Source: Blasia pusilla (taxonomy: Eukaryota > Marchantiophyta > Marchantiopsida > Blasiales). Taken from it: a stretch of 64,000 nt of DNA. Below, one piece after another: positions 11,695-21,445 of this stretch. The notes below the pieces were generated by a model that worked only from the letters and a program-made list of their open reading frames with translations, had not been told where the DNA came from and ran no database searches. The stretch spans positions 21,018,001-21,082,000 of the forward strand of contig CM114274.1 in the NCBI GenBank assembly GCA_050084515.1, written 5' to 3'. The translations under genes and the position numbers were made by a program. Each line of letters opens with the position of its first letter. Positions within the stretch are counted from its first letter, which is position 1.

Positions 11695-12905
11695 TTTGCT
11701 CAGCAACACCATCACGTAGCCTTGTGACTTGATTGAGGGCCATGTCCATGGAGAGGACACACTTGCACCTGACACTTCTAGGGAGAGGAGTGTTGTAGTA
11801 GCCGTATCATTCCGCGGAGGAGAGGTGCCACTGTGGGGCTCGAGTGAGGAGCTCTGATGCTTGGCCAATGAACATGTGCACATGGCGTGGAATCAAGTGT
11901 TCACACCAGAGCGTGACGGGTCACATGAACCCAAGGTAGCCAGGAGTGCTACTATGACCCCTTTGGACACCACCTCGATTGTGTGGTGCATCCCAGAGGA
12001 GGGATATTCGTGTGTTGGATCTCTTTGGAGGGATCAACACTAGCTTAATTGTTGCTTTGCAAGCTGGAGTGCGTGTGCAACAATACCTATACGTTAAGAT
12101 TGATGATGTTGCGAGGCACACTTCACTTCACCATGTGGCACAATTACGCCTCTGATTTCCCATTTTGTTGTCTCCATCCGCCATCCAGGAGTACCTGAGT
12201 TCCCTACCGAGGGACATTTCATTGCTGGGGGCGCAAGACTTGGAGCGGGTAGGGACCATAGATTTGATCATTGTAGCTTGGCCGTGTTAGGGCCAATCAA
12301 GTGCTGTACAAGATAGTGGGTTAGTTGACTCTCAATCCAAGTTGTTTTGGGAGATGATTTGGATATTGCAACACTTGCAAGAGGATCAGTCCCGTTCTCA
12401 AGCCTACATTCTAGAGAATGTGCCAATTTTGGACGATTCAAGGTCCCGCGTGGTGACGAGTGCACATCAAGTGCGCACACAGATCAGCTCGGTAGTGTTG
12501 TTGGATGCGGCAAGTGTAGGTTCTCGAGCACATCGCCCGCATCTTTGGTGGACCAACTTGGTGCCACATGAGGTTTTGCGGAGGGCATATGCGAGATGAC
12601 AGCGCCCCTCTGATTTTTTGGTGGATTCTATTATGGATCTAGGTCATCAATCACAGGTAGTGAGGCATGATGATCGATCTCCGTTCACTGTGGTCAATAG
12701 GATTCGCATGCCATGGGCAGCCTTTACCACGTTTGTGAGTTTTCCTGCTTCCTACGCATTCAAGGACGTCGGTCCTGGCTTGGTTTGGGATGACTAGGTA
12801 TAACGATTATTGGAGCCCAACGCCGATGAGCGAGAGCGAGCAATGGGATTCCCCACAAGCGTGACGGTAATACTGTCACTATCAGAGGCATCTCAAAATC
12901 TTCTC
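11695..12905 (+). pseudogene. Retrotransposon-borne C5-cytosine DNA methyltransferase (copy A)
   Basis: A single frame runs from about 12003 to 12905 with five stops and no frameshift. It shows C5-methyltransferase motifs in canonical order: motif I VLDLFGGINTSL (cofactor binding), motif IV DLIIVAWPC followed by a stop then GQS (catalytic Cys present), motif VI YILENVP, motif VIII SRAHRPHLWWTNL, then NADERERAMGFP near the C-terminus. Upstream (11695-11990) a linker with TSRERSVVVAVSFRG is shared with copy B. The last motif (LGQ..DL.CLTWI in copy B) is cut off at 12905. In the family this enzyme moves a methyl group from S-adenosylmethionine to cytosine C5. Position between protease and reverse transcriptase indicates capture by the retroelement. 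A decayed host gene is less likely, because copy B has the same flanks. Confidence 0.88.
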
Positions 12906-13403
12906 TATGCCCTCCCCCTTGTCTGACGATGTCAGATAAGGAGATTGAGATGGTCCCTCAGGTGGAGACCTTGCGCCACTCCGCATAAAACCCCTAGAGA
13001 TACTCTCAGGTCCACCATCTTGCCTCTCTAAATCCCAAAAGGACGTTGTGATTACCCCTCTTTCCCCTCTCAGGCGATCACTCTCAACCTCATGAATAAT
13101 CCTCAATCATTCAACCAAACATGCGGCACTCAACCTACGCTCCCCCTCACTAAGACGTATACTGTGCGGCAACAAGCAACTAATTGAATCAGAGAGCTAC
13201 ATGATGCTCTTGAGAACACCACTATGGATCTAACCGCCCATACTCAATTTCTAAAAAAATTTGGGCAGCGCTTCCCTGCGTCATTCTTCCATATAAAAAA
13301 TTGGCAACAAAAAACAACCAACTGCATGGCTCTTGCCCTCGTGAGCACTCCCATGAGCCATGAAGCGGGGAATAGGGTCCCCAACTTGCAACAAGCAGCA
13401 AAT
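12906..13403. other. Unassigned stretch after the methyltransferase break
   Basis: Homology to copy B ends abruptly at about 12905. A plus-strand frame (from about 13090, with one stop) reads TYTVRQQATN and then MDLTAHTQFLKKFGQRFPASF. It might be a gag start but has no diagnostic motif. I do not assign it. Confidence 0.3.
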
Positions 13404-13531
13404 TGTCATGTGCATATAGTTTGCTACACAATATATATTGCTGTCACCGAACATATACACAAACATGCACGATCCCATGCAAAATCATGGCATCCAAACA
13501 ACGAGACGAGAAGTACCAAAATATCTCCAAT
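13404..13531 (+). repeat. Direct repeat, left copy (128 bp)
   Basis: It matches 14039-14167 throughout: GTGC.CATATA, GCTACACAA, CACACAAACA.GCACGAT and a shared end AGTACCAAAATATCTCCAAT. The two copies flank about 507 bp, which could be a miniature terminal-repeat element, though no primer site was found. Confidence 0.7.
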
Positions 13532-13549
13532 AAATCAATCCAATCTCTC

Positions 13550-14010
13550 AACGTCTCACACCAAGCTCTCCATGGTGTGCACTCTCTCTCATGTCAAACC
13601 AAACCCATTCCCTTAATGAGAGGCTAGGGTTACACACACAAGGCAAGGAGGACCATAGCTCCGCCGCCTCATGCCAAGAGGTTCAAAAAAAAGGAATGAG
13701 CTCTCAAGCTTTCTCTATTGGAGGTATACCCCCTTCCCTCTCCCAAACCCTCTCCATTGTAACCTATGTGTGCAGGTCGCCTCATTGGCTCTTGACCTGC
13801 TATAGCGGGTCAAGGGCCACGTCCCAACATGGAAAGCCAATTATACCACAAACAATAACTTACCCCAAAATAGCAAGTTTCTCAATATGGATCCAAATGA
13901 GCCGATATGAAGAGGAAACCTCCTCTCGTACGTCACATGTGGCTTCAATAGGTCATCCTTGACCTCTTGAGGCTATCTTCCACTACCTCCAAAGGCGCTC
14001 TACTAAATCT
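13550..14010 (+). repeat. Dispersed repeat (second copy at 60.7-61.2 kb)
   Basis: This stretch and 60705-61175 share long ordered identity, for example ATGAGAGGCT, GGAGGACCA, CCTCATGCCAAGAGGTTCAA and ACAATAA.TTACC. The family is unknown to me. It has no coding capacity. It lies between the two 128-bp direct repeats. Confidence 0.7.
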
Positions 14011-14038
14011 CGCCGATCTATGCTAAAAGACGTGACAA

Positions 14039-14167
14039 CTATCGTGCGCATATACATCGCTACACAACATACATCGTTGTCACTGAATATACACACAAAC
14101 ACGCACGATTCCATGTTAACTCATAGCATCCAAATAAAGAGACGAGAAGTACCAAAATATCTCCAAT
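14039..14167 (+). repeat. Direct repeat, right copy (129 bp)
   Basis: Partner of 13404-13531; see that entry for shared words. Confidence 0.7.
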
Positions 14168-14349
14168 CGCCCCCTTAGCTAGTGGTTAGGTTCCTCTAAC
14201 TCTAGATAACCCTCTATCCCTACCTACCATGACATACATCTCTTGGACGCTAAGAGCAAAAAGGCCGGGTGCTCATATGGCCCCATGGTTAGTTGCCTTC
14301 TTGTCATCCATGTCACAGATACAAGTTGGAATCTATAACTACCTACTCT

Positions 14350-14629
14350 ATGTACATCTGAGACATATTCATCATCCCCGAGGAACCCTAGTGAGAGGTG
14401 GCGTTAGACATGCCATATGCCATCCTCTCGAACACCCATCATAGACTAGCATAGTGGCTGCACCATGGGCGAAACCACACAACATACATTGCAAGCCTGC
14501 ACGAATTGTTGCTAAGCTCGAATCAATTGTACCGTCAACATTAGGAAGTTGACATGACGCACAATTACGCACATGGTCCTTCCAAACCATACCATCGCGT
14601 CCCTCCAATAAGAGAACACCAAATGGCAA
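14350..14629 (-). pseudogene. PHD finger at the C-terminus of the gypsy integrase
   Basis: The minus strand reads CMLCGFAHGAATML, then YDGCSRGWHMACLTPPL and VPRG, a stop, then ICLRC. This is the C4HC3 pattern of a PHD zinc finger: C-x2-C, (C)xxC, H-x2-C, C-x2-C. The third ligand is mutated to Tyr and the Trp before the last Cys pair appears as the stop TGA. An extra Cys pair (CASC) lies upstream. PHD fingers commonly bind histone H3 tails, so in an integrase tail it could steer insertion as chromodomains do in chromoviruses. That role is inference. Confidence 0.78.
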
Positions 14630-14639
14630 AATCTAAAGC

Positions 14640-15600
14640 ACTCTCAAGATAGTGCGCTTTGCAGTCATCATCCAACGTCGTGGGTGCCATCTGCTACAAG
14701 TAGACATAGTCTCCCTGATGAAACCTTTGGATAGTAGGTCGATAATCACCTCCTTGAATAGTCACATACTTCAACGTATCCAGATGTTGCGCAATCGTAA
14801 AGTTCTCAAACGCCATGGGAATCACTCTCTAAAACAACTCAGCCCTCTGAGAACATGCTCGCATCCATACATTAGGGTCATCAAGGTTCAACATCTCGAC
14901 GAATGGCCGTAGGTAAATTCGGTTCTTGGCCATAGAGCAGCAAGTACGGTGAGAAAGACGCTAAAGATGCTTGCCTGCTAAATCTGTATCCCATTGCCAA
15001 CCACGGCAACTAGAGGTTCCAATCTCCTAGTTGACCTCTCTACAAGCCGTACTTGCGGAATCCTCTCTTCACCATCTGCACAACCCTATTCGCTAGTCCA
15101 TTTGTCTTAGGATGATCTCGCGAAGTGGTGCCGTGGTCAATCAACATCTAATCACATAAGGCTTGAAACTCCCCGCAAAACTCTATACCCTCGTCTGTCA
15201 ACACCTTAGCTGGTGCCCCGTTATGACTCAACACTCGATCTAGGAAGGCATATGCTACTCCCTCACTTGCTTTTTCAAGCAATGCTACCAACTCTATCCA
15301 CTTTGAGAAGTGCTCGACCATCACCAACACATAATGACTATGGCGCTTTGTTAAAGGTAAAGGTCGTGCAAAATCCAAACTCCATCGATCTATAACCTAA
15401 ACCCATGATCAGAAGTGGATGCAATTGTGGAGTCGGAGCATTGAACAATATCCAGACGCTATCACATACCATGCACCTGGCAACAAACTGTTGAACGTTA
15501 GTCTGCATGCCTCGCCACCAATACTGTATCTAAAGCAAGTTGTATGTCCGCTTCATTCCAAAATGACCCAACACCTCATGGGCATGACGCACCAAACGTG
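14640..15600 (-). pseudogene. Gypsy integrase
   Basis: The order is HAHEVLGHFG and YWWRGM with CMVCDS (HHCC zinc domain), MDFARPLPLT (first catalytic Asp), VEHFSKWIELVAL, VLTDEGIEFCGEF (second Asp), then HPKTNGLANRVVQMVKRG. The catalytic Glu usually found in GLAERVVQ is Asn here, so even a repaired frame would lack the full DDE triad. Stops also occur. Downstream (left) a short linker leads to the PHD finger. Confidence 0.88.
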
Positions 15601-15604
15601 CTCT

Positions 15605-16590
15605 CTACAAAGGATGAGGCACTACACCTACTCTACCATCCTCCAGAACTTGCAACACACATGTCCTCTCCCACCGAAACCATCTGGCTCGTTGTAGGAT
15701 CTGATCCCGCTCTTGTGCACCCACTCTGCTCACGACACTGCCAGTACGCAAGTACTCCAAGACCACTCCATTGTTGTGAATGTCTCGGCCCCCTGTTGTC
15801 TCCTCATTGGCCTCTGGATCTAAGAACTCTCCATCAGACTTCGCCATCAAATTCTTAGCAATTTGGCTCACCATAGCCAACAAGCCCAAATAGGCTGACG
15901 CAAGCCATTCTGGCACCAACTCCTCATCACTCTCTCCATGCCAAAAAACTCCAATCGCATCTTGCTGACTCGGGTATAGGTTACGACTCAAACCATCTAC
16001 ATCTTGGTTGAGCATCCCAAGTCTATGCACCACGTGGAAATCATACTCCTACAACAATAGAGCCCACCTCGCAAGATTCCCTATAAGCTTGTCCGACTCC
16101 ATCAACCACTTTAGTGGCTCGTGATCAATAATAATAGTAAAAGGGTTGCCAGATAGATAACACATGAAATGTGCAACAACCCACACTGCAACCAAGCACT
16201 CACCCTCATACAAGCTATACTTGGCCTCTACAGTATTTTTCGAGTGACTAGCATAAGCCACCATAAACTCTCTACCCTCATCGTCATGTTGGGTGAGCAC
16301 GGCTCCAAGCCCTAACATGCTCCAATCGATATGCAACTGGAAAGAACGCCCCCCTAAACGGTCTCCTCAATATGGGCGCGGATGTCAATCTGTCCATGAG
16401 CAGCTGAAATGCTCTCTTCTACTCTTTCCCCCCATGCCATTCCTGATCTACCTTGGTTAGCAAGGTTAGCGGCTTCACAATCAAACTAAAACCCTTAATG
16501 TACCGCCGATAAAAGTTCCCCAATCCCATGAATGCTCAAACCGGACTCCCATCTGTAGGCCGTGGAATGCGTGAAATAGCTTCTACCTTC
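15605..16590 (-). pseudogene. Gypsy RNase H and connecting domain
   Basis: HIDWSMLGLGAVLTQ, VAYASHSKNTVEAKYSLYEGECLVAV and IIDHEPLKWLM are RNase H landmarks. VHRLGMLNQDVDGLSR closes the domain. A segment at 15605-15880 leads to the integrase zinc domain. Between 16340 and 16590 the frame shows FYRRYIKGFS.IVKPLT, the usual thumb region, with stops. Confidence 0.88.
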
Positions 16591-16592
16591 AT

Positions 16593-17400
16593 CTACTGCA
16601 CACCAAGGCCACCTGGGTATATGGTGTGACCGAGATACTCAATATGGTCGTAGAAGAACTTGCACTTGCCTGGATATAGCTTCAACCCATGTAACTGCAA
16701 TCGTCGAAACACCTCCTCCAGATGTCGCTCATGCTCCTCAACTACGGCGCTAAAGACTACGATATCATCAATATAACACCTAGCAAAATCCAGACCTGCT
16801 AAGATCCTATCCATGACCCTCTGAAACTCAGCCGGGGCGTTCTTTAACCCAAATGGTAAGAACCCCGACTGGTACAAGCAATCCTTCCCATGAGGATCGA
16901 TGCCCCAAAATGTCATCTTCTGCCTGTCCTCCAATCTGATATGCAATTGATGGTATCCGGCTCGAAGATCTAACAAATTGAATTACCTTTGTATGCCCAA
17001 TAGCATCAAAGATCTCCTCAAGGGTGGGCATGGCATACCTATCGAACTTCGTCTGCCGATTGATAGGTCGGAAATCTCCACACATCCATCTATCTGTCCA
17101 GTTGCCATGCACATCCTTCTTGGAGGGCATGATTGGGGCAGATGCATACTCTCCATGGGACATCTCCACTAGTCTTGCTCCAACCAAGTCATGGCTCCTA
17201 CTCTGAATTAGAGCCTTCTCCATATCACTGTACTTGTAGGGTCGTCGGAAGATTTGCGTGTCGCTCAAGAATTCAATACGGATCCTTGACCCTTCACATA
17301 CCAAAATCATGCATGCTAAATGCAAAAAAACTCCTATAACTCCTAAGGAATTGGTGTAACCGGCACCGTTCTTCTCCTGTTAACTTAAGGCCCATATTCG
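16593..17400 (-). pseudogene. Gypsy reverse transcriptase
   Basis: Motifs in order: YASAPIMPSKKD, DRWMCGDFRPINRQTKFDRY, LDLRAGYHQLHIRLED (first catalytic Asp), GFLPFGLKNAPAEFQRVMD, ARCYIDDIVVFS (catalytic YIDD intact), HLEEVFRRL and HIEYLGHTI. A one-base frameshift near 16976 separates the fingers from the palm. It is otherwise well preserved. It is the best copy of this family's polymerase in the window. Confidence 0.93.
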
Positions 17401-18798
17401 GCTCCCAAGTCTCCATCGTGACTATGGTAGGACTCTTCGGCGTGGGTGTTGGTGGTTGCTATGGTGCAACCCCGTCTCGGACAGTAGAAATTGAGTGCTC
17501 CCCTGGTGGATTTTGGAGAGGACATACTGTGGCACCACGAGCTCAAGGAGGATATTAGGAGTCCATGCCATAGCAACCTGTGCCATCATATGCAGCTCAA
17601 CAACAGTCGCCAAGGATTCTTTGTTGGGCATGTGGTGGAACCATGGAGCCCATCATTAGCGGGATTGCACCCGTCACGATAGTGGACGTATGCGGCAACA
17701 TGGAGGAGGAGATGGGTATATATTTGGAGTTTACCAGTGTTACCATTGTTTGAGGTACGATCACACACGTGCGCGATGTTTTAGCCTACATCCTGAGTTA
17801 CATTTGGACCGAGGGGGAGAGAGGCCAGGGCACCAGAGCGAGTTGTATTGCCGGTTCAGGTGAGCATAGAGGCCGTGTGCCATGTGGTCTTGTTGGGGGA
17901 CAAGGAGTTGGATTTGCCCGAGGGGGTGGTGGAGTTTCCCATGGAGGAGGTAGAGGTCCACCACTTAGAGGCGTCAAGGGAGATTTTGGGCATGAGGCTA
18001 GGATGGTTGCATAGATATAAAAGTTACAGCAGCAAATTGCCGCGATGGCATTGGGGTTACCCGATGCCGGATCAGTGGCATTGAGGTCTTCAAGAGTATC
18101 TAGAGACATGGAGGATCCTGGTTCAATATGCGCGGTTACACAAATGGAGGCACACGGAATTCTTACACATGGAGCAGCTACAGAGTTGGATCTGCAAAGA
18201 GGGGAGGCCACAAAACAGATCTGACTTCCTCAGTCTTCCATGTTGTCTGAGGCAATGAGGACCCCATCGGTGGGTCCTGATCAAAGTACCCGGAGGGTTG
18301 ATGTTGTGGGTGTGCAGGAACGTAGGGCGATGGGAGAAGTGAGTGCGATGACTCTTATTGAAGGTACTTAGGTGGAGTAAGTGTTGAGTACGTTGTTGGC
18401 GCTGAAGACTACGATGCCATTAATTTAACAACTAGAAAAATCAAGACCTCCCAAGATCCTATCCATAACCCTCTTAAACTCAGTCAAAGCGTTCTTTGGT
18501 CCAAATGGTAAGAACCACTACTAATAGAAACAATCCTTCCCGTAAGGATCGATGCCCTAAAATGCCGTCTTCTTCCTGTCCTCCAATTTGATAGGCAACT
18601 AATGGTTTATGGCTTAAATATCCAACAAATTGAAGACTTTTTCATGTCCAATAGCATCAAAAGTCTTCAATTCATGAGTGGGCATAGTGTATCTATCGGA
18701 CTTTATCTATCAATTGATAGATCAATAATCTCCACACATCCACCTATCCGTCCATTTTCCATGCATATCCTTCTCGGCAGGTATGACAATGGCAGATG
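17183..18798. repeat. Left arm of a large inverted repeat
   Basis: This arm is the reverse complement, with modest divergence, of 23125-25733. Without the 980-bp LTR inserted in the right arm, the arms are 1616 and 1629 bp. Matching stops near 17183/25733 and near 18798/23125. Both arms contain the same mosaic: a gag fragment in one direction flanked by two reverse-transcriptase fragments in the other. The mosaic was therefore formed before the duplication. Confidence 0.9.
17490..18210 (+). pseudogene. Gypsy gag C-terminus with two zinc knuckles
   Basis: Two knuckles follow each other: CWACGG...HH.RDC near 17622-17675 (with one frameshift inside) and CYHCLRYDHTRARC at 17738-17779, an exact C-x2-C-x4-H-x4-C. 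A Gly/Pro/Arg-rich tail follows. Nucleocapsid knuckles bind element RNA. The piece faces opposite to the polymerase fragments on either side, and the same arrangement recurs mirrored at 24.9-25.4 kb. Confidence 0.8.
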
Positions 18799-19100
18799 CA
18801 TACTCCCCATCCAAGATCTCCACCGATCCTCCTCCAACCAAGTTCAGGCTGCTACTTTGAATCAAGGACCTCTCCATATCACTGTACCTAATGGGTTGTC
18901 AGAAGATTGGCGTGTCGCTAGACAACTCAAAGCGGATCCCTTGACCCTTCAACGTACCCAAATCCTGCAGGATAAATGCAAAATAACTCCTATAACTCCA
19001 AAGGAACTTATATATCCAGCGCCGCTCTCCTTCTATCAACTTAGGGCCCATATCTAGCTCCCACGTCTCAATCGTGACTACGATAGGTCTCTTAGGTGCG
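18390..19100 (-). pseudogene. Gypsy reverse transcriptase N-terminal part (copy B)
   Basis: It reads GIRFELSSDTPIF, GEYASAIVIPAEKDMHGKW, TDRWMCGDY, DRYTMPTHE, DAIGHEKVFNLLDI, then WFLPFG, FKRVMDRILGGLDFSSC and VVFSA, with several stops. It continues from the methyltransferase of copy B without a gap, separated by a roughly 310-bp linker. It ends at the catalytic YIDD region, where an inverted gag piece is joined. Confidence 0.9.
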
Positions 19101-19404
19101 GGTATTGGTGGTTGACAGGCTACTATGGTGGAATCCCATCTCAGAAAATCTGACTCAATTGCTCCCCTCCAGCCAACAACAACATCTTATCTCCTCCACG
19201 TGTAGTACGTGGCATCACTCTCGATGTTGTTGCTATCATCTCTTGGTGTACCTGCAAAACATCCCAAGAAGTCCAAGGGTGTCTCTCCCGATCATCCCCG
19301 GCATGTCAATCTCCTTAGATCTTGCCCCCAACCACTGCCTCAACCGTCTTGGTAGGCATAGGGCTCACCAATGCAACAACTCTAACCTGTCGAAACCTCA
19401 TCCG

Positions 19405-20470
19405 ACACTACTGAACTAATCCTAAGTTGATGATCCATGTCAAACAGGTCAGGTCCATTTCCTGACCCAAGACATGACGTTGTGATGCTTGTGATGGTGA
19501 CAGTAGTGTCTTCACTCCCATGGGAAATCCTATCACTCGCTCTCGCTCATCGGTATTTGGGCTCCACCAACCACTGCACCTCATCATCCCAAACCAAGCC
19601 AGGTCCGGCCTACTTGTATGCATAGGAAGGGGGAAAACTCACCAATGTGGGAAAGGCTGCCCATGGCATGTCAAACTTGTTGATCACAGTCAACAACGAT
19701 CAATCATTGTGCCTCACTGCTTATGATCAACGCGTAGGATCCATAATGGAATCCACCAACAAATGGGAGGGGCGCTCCACTCTCGCATAAGCCCTCCGCA
19801 ACACCTCATGTGGAACCAGGTTGGTCCACCATAGCTAGATGATGGGGATCTGCTCATGAAACTATACTTGCCACATCCAAAAACACTACTAGGCCAATCC
19901 ATGCGCGCATCTGACATGAACTTGTCACCACCCGTGACCTTGGATCACCCAAAATTGGCACATTCTCCAGAATATATGCCGGAGAACAAGGTTAATGCTC
20001 CTGCAAGTGTCGCAAGATCGTCATCATCCCCCAAAAAAACCTAGATGAAGTGTCAGCCAACCCACTACCTCGTCTAGCACTCGACTAGCCTTGACATGGC
20101 CAACTAGCAATGACCAAATCAATGGTGCCTACCCGCTCCAAGTCTTGCGCTCCCAACAATGAAATCTCCTTTGGTAAGGAACTCTGTACCCCTATACGGC
20201 ATGCGCAAACAACAAGTCAGGAAAACGGAGGCGTAATTACGCCATATGCAGTAGTGAAAAGCGCCTCGCAATCTCATCAAACTCTATATATAGAACTATT
20301 TCACGTGCACTCCTGCCTACAAAACAGTAGCCAATCCAATGCTTATCCCTCTGAAGAGATCCAACACCTGAATACTCTTCTCTGGGATGCACTACACAAT
20401 GGTGGTGGTTTCCAAGGGTGTCATTGTAGCACTCTCGACTACCTTGGGTTCCTCTCATCTTTCATGCTCT
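19405..20470 (-). pseudogene. Retrotransposon-borne C5-cytosine DNA methyltransferase (copy B)
   Basis: Motif I appears as VLDLFRGISIGLATVL, motif IV as DLVIASWPCQG with the catalytic Cys, motif VI as YILENVPILG, motif VIII as LWWTNLVPHEVLRRAYAR. The C-terminus runs NTDERERVIGFPMGV then RHVLGQEMDLTCLTWI, which copy A lacks. Frameshifts and stops are more numerous than in copy A, for instance after motif I. Its place is clear: protease upstream (20.7-21.4 kb) and reverse transcriptase downstream (18.4-19.1 kb), all on one strand. This is the direct evidence that the enzyme is part of the element. Confidence 0.88.
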
Positions 20471-20735
20471 AGTGGAAACATCTCACTCTATGCCGTTTGC
20501 ACTTACTCATCAGCCAAGCATCGAAGATCCTCAGTCAAACCCCACGGAGGCATCTCTGCTCCACGGAATGATGTGGCTACCATAATACTCCTCTCCCTAG
20601 GAGTTTCAGGCGCGGGTGTGTCTTTGGCATGGATATGCCCCTGAATCAAATCACTAGGCCAAGTGATGGCACTACTGAATGCTGCTAATCTCGCCATTTT
20701 TCCTCGCCATCGCTCAATCACTCTTACTGTGAATC

Positions 20736-21445
20736 AAACGGGTAATGAGCTAAGTTGCCCATCACCTAACTTCCATCTTGGTCTGTAGGACGTTGACTCC
20801 TCCCAATAATCTAGGGAAGACCCCATCGGGTACAATATTGCTCCTCCAACCAAGACGTCATAGGACTCGGCATTGATGATTATCATCTTGGCTTGCACCA
20901 CGGACTCATCTAATGGATGTCCAGGTCGAATCCTAGCTACCACCTCATGTTGTGTAATGTATTGCTTCCTTCTTGCTCCACCTAAGGACGTATGTATCCT
21001 AGATGGACAACGCTCCACATCGGCCCTTGTTAGGCCCAACCTTGTAAACGCAACTTTCCTTAACATTAGGGGTTGCGCTCCTCAATCCAACAAGATACGA
21101 TGCAGAAAAAATACTCTACCTCTTGGACTAACCAAATGGAAGACCTCTCCCCGGTTACCCAGCAACACAACTCCTGGGGAAACCATGGCACGCTCTGTCG
21201 CGGATCTAGAGGGCATCTCTGCCTCCTAGTAGCTGCAACCTGCCATGAATCTGAGTTGGACGGCCGGAGCATAGGCTCCAAGGACTGGTCCATCACATCC
21301 TCTCCAATCATCTCTGAACGTGATGCAGGAATACCAACTCCATGCTCACATAACATAGTGGCCATCCGAAAAATCTAGGCGGACGTACCTCCCAACGTCG
21401 TAACATTGGTAGTAGACAAAAATTCAATGGGGCGCGGTACATCAT
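20736..21445 (-). pseudogene. Gypsy gag-pol linker and aspartic protease (copy B)
   Basis: The minus strand reads VFFLHRILLD, a stop, then GAQPLMLRKVAFTRLGL (active site D-x-GA, the middle residue now TGA), RIHTSLGGARRKQYITQHEVVARI, and YDVLVGGAILYPMGSSLDYWEE. This fits a retropepsin with its flap and second-half Gly-rich motif. The upstream part (21110-21445) parallels 9151-9490 of copy A. About 300 bp of linker (RERSIMVATSFRGAEMPPWG) joins it to the methyltransferase. Confidence 0.83.

Larger units (their letters stand above)
14320..17500 (-). mobile_element. Ty3/gypsy polymerase with C-terminal PHD finger
   Basis: Reading leftward from 17500: reverse transcriptase, RNase H, a His/Cys zinc-binding segment, integrase core and a PHD finger. 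The frame is interrupted by stops and by a frameshift near 16976. The right end is not an LTR but an abrupt junction with an oppositely oriented gag piece (17490-18210). Reverse transcriptase residues match those of the methyltransferase-bearing copy B (DRWMCGDF, DRY.MPT, DAIGH.KV), so both belong to one family. No 3' LTR was identified to the left. Confidence 0.92.

Noticed and set aside
17798-18211. 137-residue minus-strand frame, and its mirror at 24798-25109
   Set aside because: It overlaps the gag piece on the other strand; Pro-rich composition comes from the Gly/Arg-rich gag DNA read backwards.
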